A DNA stretch of 64,000 nt from Candidatus Parabeggiatoa sp. HSG14 (lineage in GTDB: Bacteria > Pseudomonadota > Gammaproteobacteria > Beggiatoales > Beggiatoaceae): contig JAUCGK010000002.1 of the NCBI GenBank assembly GCA_030378085.1, positions 1-64,000 of the forward strand, written 5' to 3'. This document shows positions 45,701 through 53,679 of the stretch, piece by piece (the first letter of the stretch is position 1; every line of letters begins with the position of its first letter). Below the pieces are notes generated by a model. It was not told the DNA's origin, ran no database searches, and saw only the letters and a list, made by a program, of their open reading frames with translations. Both the position numbers and the translations under genes were made by a program.

Positions 45701-48038
45701 CCCAACTCTTTTCGGGTAAGCATTCCCTTCCAATTGTTAAAAAGTTGACCGCAGCCCCATAAGCCGTTGCCATCTTCGCTTTTTGCCCTGCCAGCAAATT
45801 CAGTCGAGATATTTCAAGTCGTTCAACTTGATTATTGAGCAATTCAATGCTGTGATTAAAATGTCCAATAATATCAAATATTTGTTCTTCTAAAACGTCG
45901 GCTGGGGTATTTTTCAATAGCAAGCGACCAATTTGTAAATGGACAGCTTGTTTCTGTTCATCTTCAATTAAAGCGTAAGCTGCTTGCTGTACCCTATCGT
46001 GTAAAAACTTGAATTGGGATTTTTCGGCGGTGTCGAAGTGTTTGTAGTTTTCATCTAAAGGCTGAATCAGCCCTTTGATAATTGCCGGATGTAATACAGA
46101 TAACGTCTCGTTTTGATCCTGCTCATAAATAATAGCCAATATGGGTAAGTCAAATTGATTACCAATGCAAGCCGCTAATTGTAACGCCGCCGAGGTGATT
46201 GAAGGCAACTTGTCAATCTTGTTTGCCATCAATTCAACCACGTTAGCAGTGATATTTTTGGCTGCTATCAGTTCAATATCCCATTGCCATTGAGATTGAT
46301 TAAAATCAAAATGCAATAACGTATCTGAATACAACGTTTGCAAAAATTGATGAGTAAAAAAGGCATTGCCTTGAGTTTTTTGAAAAACCAAATTAGCTAA
46401 TTTTTGGCTTTGTTCAACTTTACACTGTAAAGTATCTTGCAATAAATAATTAATATCAGATAGTTGCAAATTAGCCAATTTAATCCGGTTAATAATGGCA
46501 TTGGCTTTTTGCAGTTCAGAAACTGCCATAATGAATGGATGGCTACTGTCAACTTCATTATCTCGATAGGCTCCAATAATTAATAGGTGCCTAATTTCGT
46601 TATCAAGCATAATGCTTTTCAGTAAACCTAATGAGGCGGAATCCACCCATTGCAAATCGTCAATAAACAGAATGAAGGGATGTTCCTTATCGCACAACTC
46701 TTTGACAAAGTTCAAAAAAAACATTTGGAAACGATTTTGCGTCTCAGTGGGGCCAACTTTTATGACTTCAGGTTGGGTACCAATAACTAATTCCAAATCA
46801 GGGATAACGTCAATAATAATCTGGCCATTATCACCCACTGCGTCCAAGATTTTAGTTTTCCAGTTTGCCAAAACTTCCGTATTTTCCATCAGTAAATAAC
46901 GACAGAATTCATTAAACGCTTGGGTGATGGCGGAATAAGGAATGTTTTTTTGAAATTGGTCGAATTTACCCGCCGTAAAATAACCCCGCTTTTCTGTCAT
47001 GGGTTTATGGACTTCATGCACTAGCGCGGTTTTGCCTACGCCCGAATAACCCGCCACCAGCATCATTTCAGTTTTGCCTAAACTGACTCGTTCAAAGGCT
47101 TGTAATAATGTATTGACTTCATTATCGCGCCCATAGAGTTTTTGCGGGATTTCAAATTTTCCTGAAAAATCATTTTGGGCGAGTTCAAAGGGCAAACCTG
47201 ACAGGTCTTCAAGACCTGTCAGGTTTTCTTGGCATTTCTCCAAATCCGCTTTGACACCAAAAGCCGATTGATATCGATCTTCGGCGTTTTTTGCCAGCAG
47301 TTTCATGATGAGATCGGAAACAATCGGGGGTACGTCAGGATTGACATCACAAACGGGAGTTGGTGTTTTTGCAATATGACAATGTACTAATTCCATTGCG
47401 TCAGTGGCATCAAAAGGCAATTGTCTTGTTAGTAACTCGTAAAAAGTCACTCCCAACGAATATAAGTCGGTACGATAATCCATACTGCGATTGATGCGCC
47501 CGGTTTGTTCGGGAGATAAATAAGCTAATGTACCCTCTAATTGCTCTGGATTTTTTAGAGTGGGATTTTCACGCGGTAGGCGACTGGCTATCCCAAAGTC
47601 AATGATTTTCAAAAGCTTAGTATCAGAATTAACGATAATATTACTAGGGTTAATATCCTTGTGAATAATGTTAGCGGCATGAATTTTGCTTAAACTGTCA
47701 GCCGTTTCTATGGCAAGGGGAAGAAAGTCCTTTAGCGTCAAAGGACGATTTTCTATGAGTTGCTTTAAAGATTCGCCACCAAAATCTTCTAAAACAATGA
47801 CGAGCGTATTTTGATATTTTTCAATACCATAAACTTTGATAACTCCCGTTAAATCTAAATCATGAGTGATTTCATATTCTTGCTGATAGCGGGTTAATTC
47901 CGCTGGGGTTGGGTAGTCTTGTTTGAGCATTTTAAGAATAACCGGTTGGTTATCTTTTTTTCGATGCCCCCGATAAACGAGGGAATTAACGCTCTCGTAA
48001 ATTTGACTACCTATTTTATAGTTAGGTAGAGTTAACAT
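42750..48038 (-). CDS. Giant Ser/Thr kinase-AAA ATPase-TPR-GAF-histidine kinase
   Basis: A 1762-residue protein, with ATG 48038 preceded by AGGAGA. Domains: protein kinase (about 8-270; [17 protein letters not shown]), palindrome-derived linker (about 270-282), STAND/AAA_16 ATPase (Walker [12 protein letters not shown] near 333, [11 protein letters not shown]), TPR-like helices (about 620-1300), GAF (about 1333-1483), coiled coil, HisKA (His near 1533 in VAHEINTPIG) and HATPase (about 1655-1762; SDDGCGIP, GGTGLGLHI). It is closely similar to the protein at 35663 up to the GAF domain, after which the output differs (histidine kinase instead of PP2C). A TIDGTIDGT microrepeat lies in the GAF domain. 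It probably phosphorylates a separate receiver; the receiver-PP2C gene 70 bases downstream is the obvious candidate. Confidence 0.9.
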   Translation of the reverse strand: MLTLPNYKIGSQIYESVNSLVYRGHRKKDNQPVILKMLKQDYPTPAELTRYQQEYEITHDLDLTGVIKVYGIEKYQNTLVIVLEDFGGESLKQLIENRPLTLKDFLPLAIETADSLSKIHAANIIHKDINPSNIIVNSDTKLLKIIDFGIASRLPRENPTLKNPEQLEGTLAYLSPEQTGRINRSMDYRTDLYSLGVTFYELLTRQLPFDATDAMELVHCHIAKTPTPVCDVNPDVPPIVSDLIMKLLAKNAEDRYQSAFGVKADLEKCQENLTGLEDLSGLPFELAQNDFSGKFEIPQKLYGRDNEVNTLLQAFERVSLGKTEMMLVAGYSGVGKTALVHEVHKPMTEKRGYFTAGKFDQFQKNIPYSAITQAFNEFCRYLLMENTEVLANWKTKILDAVGDNGQIIIDVIPDLELVIGTQPEVIKVGPTETQNRFQMFFLNFVKELCDKEHPFILFIDDLQWVDSASLGLLKSIMLDNEIRHLLIIGAYRDNEVDSSHPFIMAVSELQKANAIINRIKLANLQLSDINYLLQDTLQCKVEQSQKLANLVFQKTQGNAFFTHQFLQTLYSDTLLHFDFNQSQWQWDIELIAAKNITANVVELMANKIDKLPSITSAALQLAACIGNQFDLPILAIIYEQDQNETLSVLHPAIIKGLIQPLDENYKHFDTAEKSQFKFLHDRVQQAAYALIEDEQKQAVHLQIGRLLLKNTPADVLEEQIFDIIGHFNHSIELLNNQVERLEISRLNLLAGQKAKMATAYGAAVNFLTIGRECLPEKSWESEYDLTLNLFTEALEAAYLSGDFQLLEQLAQAVLQQTRTVSDEARIYEIQILAYNAQNQQRQAIKIALIFLNRLGISFPEEPTQEDVGLAIQEMHVFLSGKSIQSLIDLPMMTNTQSILAMHVMSAVTPPAYFVSPRLLVLLILKQVELSLKHGNIAMSSYSYACYGYILCGIVEDIKSGYQFGQLGLNLLKRLDDDVTKAKAVFIFNGLVRLWKEHVRTSLPALLEAYQIGLETGDIEYAAYSIYTYSYHAYFVGKRLVVLEPELAQYCHAIARLKQESTLIWNNLYRQVILNLMGRSDNPCRLIGEVYDESVQLPLHQQANDRMVLHFLHLNKCILHYLFQEPIQAVENAEIAEQYLDGVISLLMVAIFHFYDSLIQLAVYPSLSPQKQEAILTKVSANQEKMKHWVHHAPMNFQHKYDLVEAEKAHVLGQLEAIEWYEKAIAGAKENEYLHEEALAYELAAKFYLGRGMDKFAQTYMREAHYRYQQWGALAKITDLEIRYPQFLASKTARTISTNATVSVTRMAKASTTGSSQWLDLNSVTKASQTLSGEIVLSRLLEKMMHIVIENAGAEKGFLLLPKQDSWFIEAEGLVDSSDTTVLQSLPLEKTEQVSANIIHYVVRTQENVVLHDATIDGTIDGTYQRDAYIVKHRPKSVLCAPLVNQGQLTGILYLENNLTTGAFTANRLETLNMLSSQIAISIENSLLYNNLEQKVAERTQELSDALAHLKTTQSQLVESEKMASLGGLVAGVAHEINTPIGIGLISASTLTKKTEVAINAFKSNQLKKSTMGAYFDQVNHGSLLILKNLERASELVKSFKQVAVDQNNLEQRSFVVKKYIEDMLVALKPKLQKTPHQITLNGDEQIEINNYPGAFSQVVTNLLMNSITHAYQEEEEGQLCFDIQSESEQVIIEYSDDGCGIPTEHLPKIFDPFFTTGRAKGGTGLGLHIVYNLVTQKLKGTIQVESVVGVGTTFIINLPLTN
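47194..47227. repeat. In-frame CCTGACAGG palindrome
   Basis: A hairpin with arms AAACCTGACAGGT and ACCTGTCAGGTTT lies in the kinase-ATPase linker of the giant kinase gene, encoding ENLTGLEDLSGLP. The paralogue at 13090 has no such palindrome at the corresponding place. Confidence 0.85.
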
Positions 48039-48056
48039 AGTTTCTCCTAAAGTGAA

Positions 48057-48120
48057 TTATAAGGAGTGACGCTAGAGCGTCACGGTATGCATTCCCAACG
48101 TGAACGTTGGGAACGAGAAA
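48057..48120. repeat. REP-like palindrome pair upstream of giant kinase
   Basis: AAGGAGTGACGCTAGAGCG...CAC is followed by CCCAACGTGAACGTTGGGAACG, starting about 19 bases before the kinase start codon. Position and orientation match the copies at 29451 and 41048. Confidence 0.75.
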
Positions 48121-48130
48121 AATTCTCCAT

Positions 48131-48583
48131 TTATTCTTTTTGTTTTTCGTCTTTGTCAAGTTCGTGTTTAAGCCATTTAAAGAGTAGTGCTTTCATAAGC
48201 AATAGATGACGTGCTTTGCCTTTTTCAAATTCGTTCTTTTTCGCTTCCGGTTTTTTTTCGACTAACTCGAAGTAAGTGCCATAAGTGGTATAATTTTTTA
48301 GCACATTTAGAATAAAACCTTCTTCAATGGCTTGACGCATGGTGTAGTAATGGAAAGCATGGAAACCAGTTTATTGGTTAGCATCGGGAATGCCGGATAT
48401 CTCGAAGGTTTTTGGTTTGGGAGTGAAGGCAAAAAACGAAATATGCGGTAATTTTTGGCGTTGTCGCATGATTTTTTCGAGTTCTTTGGCAATTGGGTCT
48501 TCATTTTCGTAACCTTCTTCTTGCTGGAGTTTGATTGAGGGGAGTACGGGCGATATAAAGCGAACTGCTTTTGAAATAGTCAT
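48131..48583 (-). pseudogene. HsdR-type restriction helicase remnant
   Basis: Two fragments in different frames. The upstream one (48371-48583) reads IRFISPVLPSIK-like sequence, then KLPHISFFAFTPKPKTFEI. This resembles the FFAFTATPK motif of HsdR-type SF2 helicases, with residues missing from the motif. The downstream one (48131-48340) reads MRQAIEEGFILNVLKNYTTY, a segment that follows that motif in HsdR-like proteins. A frameshift separates them, and both the nuclease end and the C-terminal half are missing. It is a dead remnant of a further RM system. Confidence 0.75.
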
Positions 48584-48741
48584 AAACTATATCTTCAAAA
48601 TCCTTTTCTAATGGTGAATGGTGAATTATTTTTCTTGTTTTTTTCCTTTTGCGGCTATTATTATTGAACTTAGGAGTTTTAGAATTTGAATGAGGTCTGA
48701 GTTGATTGAGTTGTATGATTTTTCGTTTATGTAATCGGATT

Positions 48742-49050
48742 TATAGTGTTTCCCGATTGGATAAAGTACAACCTCCCCTAAATTTCCTCCTTAATTAAGG
48801 CTAACCTTTACCCACAAGTAGATAAACCTATTGAAATCAATAGGTTTTTGTTATAGGGAGATATCACTCTAAAAGGAAACTGGCAAAAATTTGTTCTCTC
48901 GTCATGCTTGGATTTCATGGGTGTTACAATGTTATATAACCTTACTATTTATACGATTAAATAATTTTAGGGTACTTGTGGGTAAAGGTTAGTTAATTAA
49001 GGAGGGGATTTAGGGGAGGTTGTACTTTATCCAATCGGGAAACGCTATAA
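48742..49050. mobile_element. Hairpin element (TTTCCCGATTGG family) split by another element
   Basis: The left half TTATAGTGTTTCCCGATTGG... and the right half ...CCAATCGGGAAACGCTATAA form one ~110-bp palindrome once the inner insertion at 48801-48992 and one 10-bp duplication are removed. It is the same family as 19213-19308 and 57301-57426. Confidence 0.75.
48801..48992. mobile_element. 192-bp MITE with 20-bp perfect terminal repeats, nested
   Basis: The ends CTAACCTTTACCCACAAGTA and its exact reverse complement bound the element. Direct repeats TTAATTAAGG (48791-48800 and 48993-49002) flank it. It was inserted into the centre of the hairpin element at 48742. No coding capacity. Confidence 0.85.
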
Positions 49051-49135
49051 TATAAAAAAATCACCTTATGATAAACACAAAAAATCCACTTTGAATACAG
49101 CCTTTATTGCAACCTAAAAAACAATTACAAAAACA

Positions 49136-49342
49136 TCATGAAGTATCTATGATAGGTAAATCAAATTTATGACGGGAGATAATGGTTTGATAGAAAGTCA
49201 TCCAATTTGGAATACGGAAATTAAAAAAGATTGAGCGAAAGCGTTCCCAGAAGTATAAAGGTTTTTTCATTTTTTGAAGAGCCTGTTGAAATACGTTACA
49301 ACTAAGCCCCACTAGCTGATCAATGAAAAAAGCTAATAGCAT
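49136..49342 (-). pseudogene. Transposase C-terminal fragment
   Basis: A 68-residue frame, MLLAFFIDQLVGLSCNVFQ then YFWERFRSIFFNFRIPNW, resembles the C-terminal end of a DDE transposase family common in cyanobacteria and sulfur bacteria (AFFIDQ..., WE.IR..F..F.IPDW). The catalytic part is absent. Confidence 0.55.
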
Positions 49343-49371
49343 TATAGTTTTTCACATAAATAATTTTACAC

Positions 49372-49446
49372 ACCAAACCTGACAGGTTTTAGAAACCTGT
49401 CTTCGAGGTTAAAGTTTTTGCGCGCAAAAACTTTAACCTCGAAGGT
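49372..49446. repeat. CCTGACAGG half-palindrome and CGAGGTTAAAG hairpin
   Basis: AAACCTGACAGGTTTTAGAA is followed by a perfect hairpin TTCGAGGTTAAAGTTTTTGC / GCAAAAACTTTAACCTCGAA. The latter has the form of the in-frame palindrome at 18121 and the inner part of the repeat at 11750. Confidence 0.7.
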
Positions 49447-49520
49447 TTTTTGAAGTTATTTTTCTGAATGTCTATAGGTTAGCAAATACAGATGATAAAT
49501 GTTTATCACCATGACCAAAG

Positions 49521-50209
49521 TTGTGTTCTTCGTTATATCCTTGGTTTTTCAAGGTGTTAAAGGTTTCATTAAATGAAATAGATGAGTTACTCGCAAGAGA
49601 TGCAGAAAGCCTTGAAAGAAAATTTGAAAAATTAAAAAAAGAAGAAGCTGAAACTACTTCATTTGAAATGGAGGAAGTTGAAGCTACTTCATTTGAAATG
49701 GAAGAAGCTAAAGCCACAGTCGAAATGGAAGCCGAAGTTATAGAGGAAGAAATAGAGTTGTACCTTCATGATGGTACTGAAAGACCAATTAATCGTCCTT
49801 GTGAAGGTAAAAAACACTTCCAAAAGTAGAGACACACAGCCGTGTATCTCTACTTTCGTTTCAAATTTATTTTGCGATGGGTTGCGCTCTTAATTGGCAA
49901 AATGAATTTGAAACGAAAGTTTGGAAGCTATCTGCGTAACATCAGAACCTAAAAAGAAACCTCGTGGGGGAGAACTAACTGTAGAAGAAAAAGAGCAAAG
50001 TAGAAGAAAAAGAGCAAAATCGTATTATCTCAAGTGTTAGAGTTTGAGTTGAACATGCCATTGGTGGAGTCAAACGTTACAGAATTATCAAAGAAACACT
50101 TAGAAATTGGAAAAATGGTTTTAAAGGTTTTGTTATGGAAACTTGCTGTGGATTACATAATTTCAGACTTCAATTCAGGCATTGGAACTATGAAACAGCT
50201 GTAATTTAA
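49521..50209 (+). pseudogene. Decayed IS5-type transposase
   Basis: The first part contains an expanded acidic repeat (ATSFEMEE units) followed by DGTERPINRPCEGKKHF, the DGTERP motif of IS5-type transposases. After an inserted palindrome (49826) and out-of-frame sequence, the end reads EHAIGGVKRYRIIKETLRNW, then METCCGLHNFRLQFRHWNYE. That is the conserved C-terminal region of the same family with its catalytic Glu segment. Stops, frameshifts and a short tandem duplication (GTAGAAGAAAAAGAGCAAA) show it is inactive. Confidence 0.8.
49826..49853. repeat. GTAGAGACACAC palindrome in transposase remnant
   Basis: A degenerate copy of the GTAGAGACGCAC hairpin found in frame in the genes at 24907 and 29513. 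Here it sits in a dead transposase gene. Confidence 0.75.
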
Positions 50210-50640
50210 ATTGGTATAATGTCTATTATATTGGGGAGCGGGATTAAATGAATATGCTGCAGAAGCACTAATTGCAAAAGTGAAGAATGAAGAATGAGCG
50301 AGTCTCAGTGCTGTGTTGCAATTTAATTGTGCCTCCTGAAGAATCGGAATCAAACCCAGAGTATGAAACAAAATTGAAAGAAAGTATGAGTAGGTTGGGT
50401 GTGCAGTGGGTCAAATAATAGGGGGCAGGGTAAAATTAATTCTAACAAAGCTTTGCTCCCAACGCAAAAAGACGAGCGGCTGAAGATCGGTTAGAAGGTA
50501 GTACTCGTTTACACATTGTTTTACCAGCTAACTTTGCCTTGCAGTTCGACCTAGCGGCGGGAAAAGAGCGGTGTTAAGCTATAAAGGAGAAAAAGCAGGT
50601 ATGTCAGATTGTTGTTCAACTTCGCGTGATTCAATAACTA
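50210..50640. other. Intergenic debris downstream of transposase remnant
   Basis: GGTATAATGTCTATT (about 50212) matches a sequence at 21189. A GC-richer patch around 50460-50580 contains AACTTTGCCTTGCAGTTCGAC, distantly like the patch at 20405-20640. No gene supported. Confidence 0.35.
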
Positions 50641-50649
50641 AAAATAATT

Positions 50650-50795
50650 CTGATTGTAACAGATTTTGGGGACACCCCCTAACCCCCCGTACACGGGTGG
50701 AACCAAACATCATTCGACACTTTGCTTTTTCTATTTTGGGACTTCCCCCTGTGTACGGGGGGTTAGGGGGTGTCCCCAAAATTCGTTATAATCAG
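50650..50795. mobile_element. Hairpin MITE, CTGATT...GGGGACACCCC family, copy 2
   Basis: AAATAATT flanks the element on both sides (50642-50649 and 50796-50803), an 8-bp target duplication. It has the same terminal repeats as the copy at 21340-21492, in opposite orientation. No coding capacity. Confidence 0.82.
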
Positions 50796-50803
50796 AAATA
50801 ATT

Positions 50804-51110
50804 TAATATATGCTTATCTTTTGTAGTGTATGATGCTTTGTTTATAAACCCTACCGTGCTATTCACCTTAATTTGGTATACTTGGCACCGTCATAGTTTG
50901 CGCTTTTGCTATTTCAACGATGGGCCATATATACCTGACATCCAAAACCTGTCAGGTCTAAAAAAGCTCATTTTATGATAGTGCTTAGTATACATCACGG
51001 TTTTTTTACAGTAAGAAACCTGTCATATCTTCAAAAATAATATAAAGTTATGGTCCTTTACCAAGAAATTCTATTTATAACCAATGATTATCATTGATTT
51101 CCATGGATAA
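50804..51110. other. Intergenic region
   Basis: AT-rich, with weak CCTGACA...CCTGTCAGGT repeat traces (about 50935-50960 and 51005-51020). No gene or clear regulatory site was found. Confidence 0.4.
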
Positions 51111-51329
51111 TCAACGCATCCACTCTCTCATTTCTGCTTTATTCCCAACTTTCTCCCTAAACTCCGTTTTGATTTCAGGGTAAAACACTTCTTTAATTAC
51201 ATATAAAACACTTTTAAACATTGTACGTAATTGATTAGCAATGTTTAATAAAACAACCTTTTTGCAATATTGCAATGCAAGTATGCGAGTTTCACCTTTC
51301 AAAATATTCACATCAGTTATATTTGTCAT
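51111..51329 (-). CDS. Small hypothetical protein
   Basis: A 72-residue frame from ATG 51329, preceded by AAGGA about nine bases upstream. The sequence is mixed hydrophobic and charged (ILALQYCKKVVLLNIANQL, then KTEFREKV) and probably helical. I recognise no family. It lies downstream of the Usp operon on the same strand, in a region with little else. It may be a short real gene or a chance frame. Confidence 0.35.
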   Translation of the reverse strand: MTNITDVNILKGETRILALQYCKKVVLLNIANQLRTMFKSVLYVIKEVFYPEIKTEFREKVGNKAEMREWMR

Positions 51330-51457
51330 CTTGTTTTGTCCTTAAATTCTACTTTGTTGAATTACATAAGCTAAATTTGACAACGTAAAAATTTAGTTTA
51401 GTTAAGAGTTATTTTTTTACTACTAACACAATTGTCGTCTATGATTAGCTATCCTGC

Positions 51458-52312
51458 TCAAATAGATAATCTATCTTTTACCACTAATACAGCACATTGT
51501 GCCAAACTGATTACCTGTTCAGAAATGTTACCAAGTAATAATTTTTTTAAACCTGTTAATCCATAACTATCAATCAATATCAGATCGCAACCTATATTTT
51601 GTGCGGTTTTAGCTATATTTTCCGCATATTTATCAGTGACTGTCTGATTTTTCACACTAAGACATTCAGCTTCCATAAGTTTTTTAGTACGCTCAAGCAT
51701 CTTTTCTGCATCTTGGCGATGCTTTTCATCATGCTCATCATAGACGATAGAAATGAGCGTAATTGGTGCTTTTAACCGTTTAGCCAAATTGATAGCGGTA
51801 ATAGTAATTCTATCATTGTAAAGCGAAGCATCCACTGCTAGTAGGATATTTTTACCTTCAATTTTGCTATCTCTTGGGGTAACCAAAACACTACAGTGAG
51901 CATTGTCGATAACTTTAGTTGTACTAGCACCAATAAGAAATCGCAACATATTCTTTTTACCACGTCTGCCCATGACAATAAGTTCCACTTGTTGCTCTTC
52001 GGCAGTATCTACAATTTCTTGGTAAGGAACTTCGCCATTACGCAATATGTTTTCACACTTAATCCCAACCGCTTTAGATTTGATAGCATCCATATAACGA
52101 TGGGCTTTTTCTTCTTCTTGTTCAATCAAATATTGAAGATTTAAAGTATCATCCTCAGGAAAACCATGTACCACTGACATGATATACAAATGGCTATCCA
52201 ATAAACGACTTAAAGAAATAGCTTCTTGTTCTGCAGCAGCACTAAACTTAGAACCGTCAGTAGCCAAGAGGATTTTATCAAGTTGCCGCAAAGGTGATGT
52301 TTGTGTGGTCAT
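51458..52312 (-). CDS. Tandem-domain universal stress protein (UspA family)
   Basis: A 284-residue protein with two Usp domains (about 10-145 and 152-284). Start ATG 52312 is chosen over the TTG at 52321 because GAGGT (52325-52329) would be too close to the TTG. The ATP-binding glycine motifs are present in both halves: MGRRGKKNMLRFLIGAST and DSYGLTGLKKLLLGNIS. The first domain opens with ILLATDGS and the second with ILLAVDAS. Usp proteins are cytoplasmic nucleotide-binding stress proteins. The ribosome binding site overlaps the stop of the TauE/SafE gene, suggesting translational coupling. It is the last gene of a four-gene operon apparently under sigma-54 control. Confidence 0.88.
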   Translation of the reverse strand: MTTQTSPLRQLDKILLATDGSKFSAAAEQEAISLSRLLDSHLYIMSVVHGFPEDDTLNLQYLIEQEEEKAHRYMDAIKSKAVGIKCENILRNGEVPYQEIVDTAEEQQVELIVMGRRGKKNMLRFLIGASTTKVIDNAHCSVLVTPRDSKIEGKNILLAVDASLYNDRITITAINLAKRLKAPITLISIVYDEHDEKHRQDAEKMLERTKKLMEAECLSVKNQTVTDKYAENIAKTAQNIGCDLILIDSYGLTGLKKLLLGNISEQVISLAQCAVLVVKDRLSI

Positions 52313-52327
52313 ATTTTTCAAATTACC

Positions 52328-53407
52328 TCAAGTTGTTATTGCATTGTTTAGTGTCTGCTGAAACATCTTTTCGGTTCGCAGGCCAGACCACATGGCTCCT
52401 AAAACAATCAACGCTCCCGAAATCAAAGCAAATGCCATAATTACAAAGCTACTATTCCTAAGAATTTGTTCAACCCCTGCATCTAAAACAGTAATTATTT
52501 CAAGCTGAGCTAGGTAAACTGGCACCATAAGAGCACGGCTAAATAGTACGATAACCATAATTAATCCCATGACTAGCTTAATCACATAAGGTTTAACATA
52601 AGTAGTTCCTATCGCACCTAACTGAACCCCGAATAATGAACCAGCCAAAATAATCATTGCCAAACGAACATCTACAAAACCACCCCAAGCAAACTTAATT
52701 GTACCGCCCATTCCCATAACAAAAGCAACAACTAATTCCGTTGCTGAAGCCATCAAGCTTGGTGCTCCCAAAGCGTAGATCATAGCTGGTACTCCAATAA
52801 AACCGCCAACTGCAATGGTGGCAGCCAACATACCTGTTGCAAAACCAAGTGGTAAAATAAACAATAACGAAATTTTTGCTTTCAAGCTTTTGAAATACAC
52901 CATCGTGCCAGGAATATTAATAGATTGCAGCCGACGAGCTAATTTACCCGTTTGTTCATCAGAGCTAGTTGCATCTTCACGACGAGACTTTAACGCATCA
53001 TAAAGTACATAGCTTCCCACAGTACCTAATATCACCACAAAAGCTAAACTGACATACAAATCAGAACCAGCCTTGCCGAAACTAACACGGATATATTCTT
53101 GTAACTCTGCACCAATCAGTACTCCACCTTCGGCAAATAAACCAAAAATCAATCCCAATTTTAAATCTACCTGCCCAAATTTAGCCCGTTTAAGGGAACC
53201 AATTAAGGCTTTGGGAAATTTGTGGCACATATTACTTGCCACTGCTACGATTCCCGGTACACCCAAACTCATCATTGCAGGTGTGAGTACGAATGCACCG
53301 CCAGAACCGATAAAACCGCTAACTAATCCTCCAATAAAACCTACTAAAAATAGGTAAACAATATGAATGAGTTGTAGATCAATGAAATTTGTTGGTAATG
53401 CTTCCAC
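52328..53407 (-). CDS. TauE/SafE (TSUP) family membrane transporter
   Basis: A 359-residue polytopic protein with about eight hydrophobic segments. FIGGLVSGFIGSGGAFVLTPAM near residue 20 and ATGMLAATIAVGGFIGVPAM near 195 are the two characteristic half-repeat motifs of the TSUP family. A hydrophilic cytoplasmic loop (about 150-170, SRREDATSSDEQ) separates the halves. Family members export sulfite, sulfoacetate or other sulfur and organic anions, which would suit a sulfur-oxidising host, though the substrate is not determinable. Start is GTG 53407 with AAGGAG ten bases upstream, abutting the stop of the preceding small membrane protein gene. Confidence 0.88.
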   Translation of the reverse strand: MEALPTNFIDLQLIHIVYLFLVGFIGGLVSGFIGSGGAFVLTPAMMSLGVPGIVAVASNMCHKFPKALIGSLKRAKFGQVDLKLGLIFGLFAEGGVLIGAELQEYIRVSFGKAGSDLYVSLAFVVILGTVGSYVLYDALKSRREDATSSDEQTGKLARRLQSINIPGTMVYFKSLKAKISLLFILPLGFATGMLAATIAVGGFIGVPAMIYALGAPSLMASATELVVAFVMGMGGTIKFAWGGFVDVRLAMIILAGSLFGVQLGAIGTTYVKPYVIKLVMGLIMVIVLFSRALMVPVYLAQLEIITVLDAGVEQILRNSSFVIMAFALISGALIVLGAMWSGLRTEKMFQQTLNNAITT

Positions 53408-53653
53408 TTATTTTTTTCTCCTTGAAAGTTTTGGTTTAATGTTCAATACATCCCAAAATTCACTAGTAAAATTACCATGTACGAAGGAAAACAAAAAAGC
53501 GATACCAATTGGCACAATAAATGTCCAATGCCCCTGTGCAGTCCAACGAATGAGCGAAATTTCACTTAGATAAAGTCCCACATAAAGTGCAACTACCACA
53601 ATGCCCCATAAAAAGAGCTTAATTATTTTAGTCTTACCTTTTTTACTAAGCAT
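53408..53653 (-). CDS. Small two-helix membrane protein of the TSUP operon
   Basis: An 81-residue protein from ATG 53653 with AAGGA upstream. Two transmembrane helices lie at about residues 12-30 and 42-60, with basic ends (MLSKKGKTK and KLSRRKK). No named family. The immediate coupling to the transporter gene (stop and start adjacent) suggests an accessory subunit or a stabiliser of the transporter. Confidence 0.75.
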   Translation of the reverse strand: MLSKKGKTKIIKLFLWGIVVVALYVGLYLSEISLIRWTAQGHWTFIVPIGIAFLFSFVHGNFTSEFWDVLNIKPKLSRRKK

Positions 53654-53679
53654 TTTTTTTCCTTAAACAGATTTTTTAT

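Noticed and set aside
50880..50905. Possible second sigma-54 promoter (TTGGCACCGTCATAGTTTGC)
   Set aside because: The -24 half is good, but GC does not fall ten bases after GG, and no gene follows on that strand.
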